Assembly: GCA_025054855.1 (NCBI GenBank)
Contig: JANWZS010000014.1
Span: 1 to 45,109, forward strand
Reading direction: 5' to 3'
DNA length: 45,109 bases
Source of the DNA: Candidatus Nitrosocaldus sp.
GTDB lineage: Archaea; Thermoproteota; Nitrososphaeria; Nitrososphaerales; Nitrosocaldaceae
Below, in pieces: positions 42,177 through 45,109 of this stretch. The notes below the pieces were generated by a model. The model searched no databases. It saw nothing but the letters and a program-made list of their open reading frames with translations, and had not been told where the DNA came from. Numbering within the stretch: the stretch's first letter is position 1; every line of letters starts with the position of its first letter. Position numbers and translations under genes: made by a program.

Positions 42177-42569
42177 TCAACCATCGCTAGGGAGGAGTAG
42201 GAGTACGTCTCCAGCACCTATACCCTCTAGCACCTCTATGTTGCTAGTTACTCTGCCCAATGGGTTGAACATCATACCCTTCACATCTTTGAGGAAGATG
42301 CATACTGCGCCATTAGCCACCATGAATCCTACATCCCCTCTCCTGAACTCATCCCTCTGCTTCTCCCTACCTAGTGCAAGCCCCGTCTCCATGTATATGA
42401 AGAGCCCATCGAACCTGTGAGCCCTGCCCTCGATGGGTAGTGCCCTGATTATGGAGCCTACGGTCAGTGGAGCAAGATGTCTGGCGAACTCACATTCGCA
42501 TCTACCCTTACCCCTAACCTCCATGATAAGCCTGATCCTGGATACTGACATGATAGCAAGTACTGGCAT
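42177..42569 (-). CDS. Cyclophilin-like fold protein
   Basis: 130 residues. The core RALPIEGRAHRFDGLFIYMETG and FRRGDVGFMVANGAVCIFLKDV, ending in VLEGIGAGDVLLL, resembles the small archaeal cyclophilin-like (DUF369) family. Whether it has prolyl isomerase activity is unknown. Starts at ATG 42569 or ATG 42551 are not separated by promoter spacing. It is divergent from rpoK. Confidence 0.7.
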   Translation of the reverse strand: MPVLAIMSVSRIRLIMEVRGKGRCECEFARHLAPLTVGSIIRALPIEGRAHRFDGLFIYMETGLALGREKQRDEFRRGDVGFMVANGAVCIFLKDVKGMMFNPLGRVTSNIEVLEGIGAGDVLLLLPSDG

Positions 42570-42613
42570 CCAGTAGTAACGTTTATTTGTATTGTTAAGG
42601 ATTCTGCACCTGT

Positions 42614-43177
42614 TTGGTAGAAGGAGGTAAACCTTCCAGATCCAAGAAGGGTAGAGTACCCAAGAGAGAAGAGAAGGTGAGGAGTGATGGTATGATTACT
42701 GCTGAGAAGACAGGTAGCGATGTGAAGGATGCAATGATCGGCAAGGATGTGGATATGGTCGCTCAAGTGGTGAGGGATGAGGGTGGTGGTAGTGGTAGTG
42801 GTAGTAGTGGTAGTGGTTCCATATCTAATACCATCGCAGGGAGCATCGCTCAGGAGCAGCAGGTACGGCTAGAGCAGCAGCAACAGAAGAGCAACAATGA
42901 GATAGGCGTGAACCTTGTAGAGGTCAGGTCTGAGGATAGGAAGGTACTGATAGGCCCTGCTAGGCTGACACGGTTCGAGAGGGCCAGGATAGTTGGTGCT
43001 AGGGCACTGCAACTATCGCTAGGAGCACCACCACTAATCCAGATACCAAAGGATGCCATAGATCCGATCTCCATAGCAGAGTACGAACTGAACAGCAAGG
43101 CCTTACCCATCTCCATAAGGAGGATACTCCCAGACGGGCACTATCAGGATATCCCGATAGTATGGCTCATGAACTGA
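42614..43177 (+). CDS. rpoK: RNA polymerase subunit RpoK (Rpb6 homologue) with long N-terminal extension
   Basis: The last ~79 residues (VLIGPARLTRFERARIVGAR, ALQLSLGAPPLIQIP, LPISIRRILPDG) are the RpoK/Rpb6 core that clamps the largest subunit. Residues 1-108 are an extension rich in Gly/Ser (GGGSGSGSSGSGS) and Gln/Glu (EQQVRLEQQQQKSNNE). Archaeal RpoK is normally about 60-100 aa. The frame starts at TTG 42614, about 29 bp after a TTTATTT element (42582-42588). ATG 42692 would give a 161-aa product. A purine-rich AAGGAGGTAA lies just inside the first codons. Confidence 0.92.
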   Translation: MVEGGKPSRSKKGRVPKREEKVRSDGMITAEKTGSDVKDAMIGKDVDMVAQVVRDEGGGSGSGSSGSGSISNTIAGSIAQEQQVRLEQQQQKSNNEIGVNLVEVRSEDRKVLIGPARLTRFERARIVGARALQLSLGAPPLIQIPKDAIDPISIAEYELNSKALPISIRRILPDGHYQDIPIVWLMN

Positions 43178-43277
43178 TCTTCTTCCTTCATTTATTTATT
43201 CGTGTTGTGAGTTGATGTATAATCTAAATGAAATGATCCTATAATAAAAAGTAGGGGTATGTGCTGGATCTGGTAAC

Positions 43278-43406
43278 CTACTTGCTCCTTACCATCGCAA
43301 CGTTGGTTCTGGTCTTCCTCCTACCCACTATATCCAGTATAGTGTATGTGCCGAACATCCCTACTGCGAACGCAACTATTGCGTACACCTCTATCATCCT
43401 GATCAC
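43278..43406 (-). CDS. 42-residue single-span membrane protein
   Basis: Reads MIRMIEVYAIVAFAVGMFG, then TYTILDIVGRRKTRTNVAMVRSK: one hydrophobic helix (about 6-25) and a basic tail. The GTG start at 43406 is 27 bp from an AATATAA box (43430-43436), a promoter fit seen throughout the window. ATG 43397 is an alternative. Function unknown; it resembles small subunit-like or regulatory membrane peptides. It is too small for a family call. The neighbouring gap (43178-43277) holds AT-rich sequence and nothing else named. Confidence 0.6.
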   Translation of the reverse strand: MIRMIEVYAIVAFAVGMFGTYTILDIVGRRKTRTNVAMVRSK

Positions 43407-43428
43407 CAAGACTACACTACAGTAATCT

Positions 43429-43438
43429 GAATATAAGC
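43429..43438 (-). promoter_or_regulatory. TATA-like box for the 42-residue membrane protein
   Basis: GAATATAAGC (forward), 27 bp from GTG 43406. Confidence 0.45.
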
Positions 43439-43517
43439 ATGATTCATCTCCAAATAATAGAACTTTGCAAGGGGGAAGAACCCTCAGGAGATGAGCTTAC
43501 TATTCATAATTGCGTGC

Positions 43518-44330
43518 TCAGACCTCCTTCAGTCTGCTCTCATCGAATGAGCCAGAGGCATACCACTTGTACCTGAAGAAGTCTATACACCACTCACGGA
43601 ATAGAGGATCGCTACCGAATAGCATGTAGTTGAGGTCTGTATCCCCACGCTGGTCTGGGAAGAGTACCGCTGCGTGCTTGTCGGTTGCTATAACCATGAC
43701 CTCCACCCTATCGCACATCCTCCTCTCAACCACCCCCTTCCTTATGTACTCCTGCCAGTCTAGCCTGTTGAGTATCTCCCTCCTGCCCTTGGGCACTATG
43801 GTGTTGTGGCCGAAGATGTATGAGAACCTTATACCCTGCCTAACCCTCTCCACCAAGGGCTCTATAAGGTCTAGAGGGACTTGGGCCATCAACTCCATTA
43901 TGTACTCATTGGCATTGGCGTAGATCATCTTCCACCTCTCGAGCACTGCAACCACTCCACTAACTAGTTCTGTGCTGTTGAGGGCACCAATACGCTGTAT
44001 GAACTTCATGGGCAGATCACCAAAGGTATGCTCCTCAAAGTAGTGCTTGTTCTTTGCCAGGAACTCGAACGAGGGGATCTGCGTTATCACACTCCTACCA
44101 TAGGTGGTCAAGGAGAGCATGCCATCGGAGTCCTTCTTCACCAGCCCAGCATCCATCAGCCTGTTCGCATTCCTGTGCACCTCCTGCACTGTAGCATCCA
44201 GCTCCTTTGCTAGGGCTGAGAGCTTCATGCTCTTCTCGCTGAGTCTGAAGAGTATGCTCCTCCTAAGCTCCCCAGCCAGCTCCCAGAATATGTCGTATGG
44301 CGATGCCTCATCCATCATGCTTTTACTCAT
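43518..44330 (-). CDS. Winged-helix transcriptional regulator with FilR1-like domain
   Basis: 270 residues. The N-terminal wHTH reads MKLSALAKELDATVQEVHRN and ANRLMDAGLVKKDSDGMLSL. The C-terminal ~170 residues resemble the FilR1 (methanogenesis regulatory) middle domain: IPSFEFLAKNKHYFEEHTFG, FSYIFGHNTIVPKGRREILN, then a KHAAVLFPDQRGDTDLNYML strand-rich end. It probably senses a small molecule. The regulon is unknown. Neighbour genes give no clue. Confidence 0.82.
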   Translation of the reverse strand: MSKSMMDEASPYDIFWELAGELRRSILFRLSEKSMKLSALAKELDATVQEVHRNANRLMDAGLVKKDSDGMLSLTTYGRSVITQIPSFEFLAKNKHYFEEHTFGDLPMKFIQRIGALNSTELVSGVVAVLERWKMIYANANEYIMELMAQVPLDLIEPLVERVRQGIRFSYIFGHNTIVPKGRREILNRLDWQEYIRKGVVERRMCDRVEVMVIATDKHAAVLFPDQRGDTDLNYMLFGSDPLFREWCIDFFRYKWYASGSFDESRLKEV

Positions 44331-44378
44331 ATCGGTGAATCATACGCACCTGCATCTAAATTTTTTGATTGGGCAGAT

Positions 44379-44918
44379 CTAGCGCCTCCTCTTCCTGAAC
44401 CTCTTGCTGTAGTTATCTACAGCATAGGATATGATACGTTTGGCCTCAGCAGCATCCTTCCAGCCTATAACAGCAACCTCCTTACCCTCGAGCTGCTTGT
44501 AGACCTGGAAGAAGTGTGCTATCTCCTTAAGCACATGCTCCTCGATATCCCTCATGTCCATGTACCCAGAGTACCGAGGGTCATCCTTGGCTACGCACAG
44601 GATCTTATCATCCTGTACCCCAGAGTCAACCATCCTCAGCAGGCCTATGGGTCGAGCCTGTATAAGCACCCCTGGATACGTTGGGTTGCTCACAAGCACC
44701 AGGGCATCGAGAGGGTCTCCATCATCTGCCAACGTCCTAGGTATCAGCCCATAGTCTCCAGGGTAGTGGAGGGGGGAGAAGAGCACCCTATCCAACTTGA
44801 GTATGTTCTTATCCTTATCGTACTCGTACTTGTTCTGCGAGCCCTTGGGTATCTCGACTATCACGTTAACAACCTCAGGCATATGCTCCCCAGGCTCTAT
44901 ATCATGCCATAGATGCAT
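44379..44918 (-). CDS. ppa: Inorganic pyrophosphatase (family I)
   Basis: 179 residues. Hydrolyses PPi with Mg2+. Seen: VIVEIPKGSQNKYEYDK, PGDYGLIPRTLADDGDPLDALVL with the DxDPxD metal-binding motif, KDDPRYSGYMDMRDI and the C-terminal GWKDAAEAKRII. Normal length. The start at ATG 44918 is 26 bp from ATAAATAA (44941-44948). Confidence 0.96.
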   Translation of the reverse strand: MHLWHDIEPGEHMPEVVNVIVEIPKGSQNKYEYDKDKNILKLDRVLFSPLHYPGDYGLIPRTLADDGDPLDALVLVSNPTYPGVLIQARPIGLLRMVDSGVQDDKILCVAKDDPRYSGYMDMRDIEEHVLKEIAHFFQVYKQLEGKEVAVIGWKDAAEAKRIISYAVDNYSKRFRKRRR

Positions 44919-44998
44919 ACAGGCATCTCCAAAGACCAGAATAAATAATTACCTATATCAAAATGTTATTTATATGCCCATGCAGGTTAGTCTATTCT

Positions 44999-45109
44999 AT
45001 GGGCTTGAATAAGCAACTCAGGGATGTGCTTGAGCAGTTGATAGATGATACCATGGTGCAGAGTGCAGACTTTGTGAACGTTGCGAGATCGTTCAGGCCA
45101 TTGATAAGT
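44999..45109 (+). CDS. Partial unassigned protein (5' end only)
   Basis: ATG 44999 opens a frame through the right edge: MGLNKQLRDVLEQLIDDTMV followed by QSADFVNVARSFRP. The 37 residues are mostly helical and soluble. No family can be named. A TTATTTATA box (44966-44974) lies about 29 bp upstream, divergent from the ppa promoter. Confidence 0.55.
   Translation, partial: MGLNKQLRDVLEQLIDDTMVQSADFVNVARSFRPLIS

Noticed and set aside
42581-42600. A third shared TATA element (cyclophilin-like gene and rpoK)
   Set aside because: TTTATTT fits rpoK spacing, but neither candidate start of the minus-strand gene sits at about 26 bp, so sharing is not claimed.

Overview
The window is archaeal chromosome, most likely from a Thaumarchaeota (Nitrososphaeria) lineage, possibly thermophilic. 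The clearest marker is a eukaryote-like DNA topoisomerase IB (21268-22866), a hallmark of Thaumarchaeota and Aigarchaeota. Supporting genes are ribosomal protein S25e, RpoK (Rpb6), an archaeal ATP-dependent DNA ligase, a FilR1-type winged-helix regulator, a TRAM protein, and the archaeal ADH-synthase/DHQ-synthase II entry to the shikimate pathway. Arg is mostly AGG and Ile mostly ATA. Most genes have their own TATA-like box about 26 bp before the start codon, which implies leaderless transcripts. I cannot name the genus. I see no ammonia-oxidation gene, insertion sequence, prophage or CRISPR array.

Layout. 1-4208: a membrane-anchored DUF4344 metallopeptidase-like protein (cut by the left edge) and five unrecognised small proteins. 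4387-7279: one-carbon genes (5-formyl-THF cyclo-ligase, FolD, PurN) around a small zinc-motif protein, followed by a gene-free ~530 bp stretch with a nested inverted repeat. 7880-12710: MBL-fold nuclease, Lhr-type helicase and PdeM/SbcD-like phosphoesterase. These are three of the four partners of the bacterial Lhr-ligase repair cluster; the fourth, an ATP-dependent ligase, lies at 39792-41612. 12732-20764: LLM-family oxidoreductase, zinc alcohol dehydrogenase, citrate synthase, a zinc-ribbon membrane protein, a secreted protein, AMP-forming acetyl-CoA synthetase and a cupin. 20998-21133: an elongator tRNA-Met split by two non-canonical introns. 21268-23351: topoisomerase IB and a Nudix hydrolase.

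23477-34152 is a near-complete aromatic amino-acid cluster on the minus strand: ADH synthase, DHQ synthase II, AroD, AroE, archaeal GHMP shikimate kinase, AroA, AroC, a chorismate mutase-aminotransferase fusion and prephenate dehydrogenase. Only a solitary DNA methyltransferase on the other strand interrupts it. 34272-38684: TRAM protein, TusA-like protein, cysteine synthase, thioredoxin reductase, a divergent DCC-like thiol protein and Cys-type Thi4, a sulfur/thiol-themed neighbourhood. 38802-45109: CDF transporter, DNA ligase, S25e, a cyclophilin-like protein, RpoK with a long N-terminal extension, a 42-residue membrane protein, the FilR1-type regulator, pyrophosphatase and a gene cut by the right edge.

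Features most worth attention: (i) the doubly interrupted tRNA-Met with readable bulge-helix-bulge folds; (ii) a TRAM gene with no usable start codon, explicable by a +1 shift at a TAG codon or a non-AUG start; (iii) the archaeal Lhr/nuclease/phosphoesterase/ligase repair set; (iv) low-complexity insertions in surface-loop positions of many otherwise conserved enzymes, alongside ATG-containing tetranucleotide tracts in front of three genes; (v) single TATA elements placed symmetrically between divergent gene pairs.
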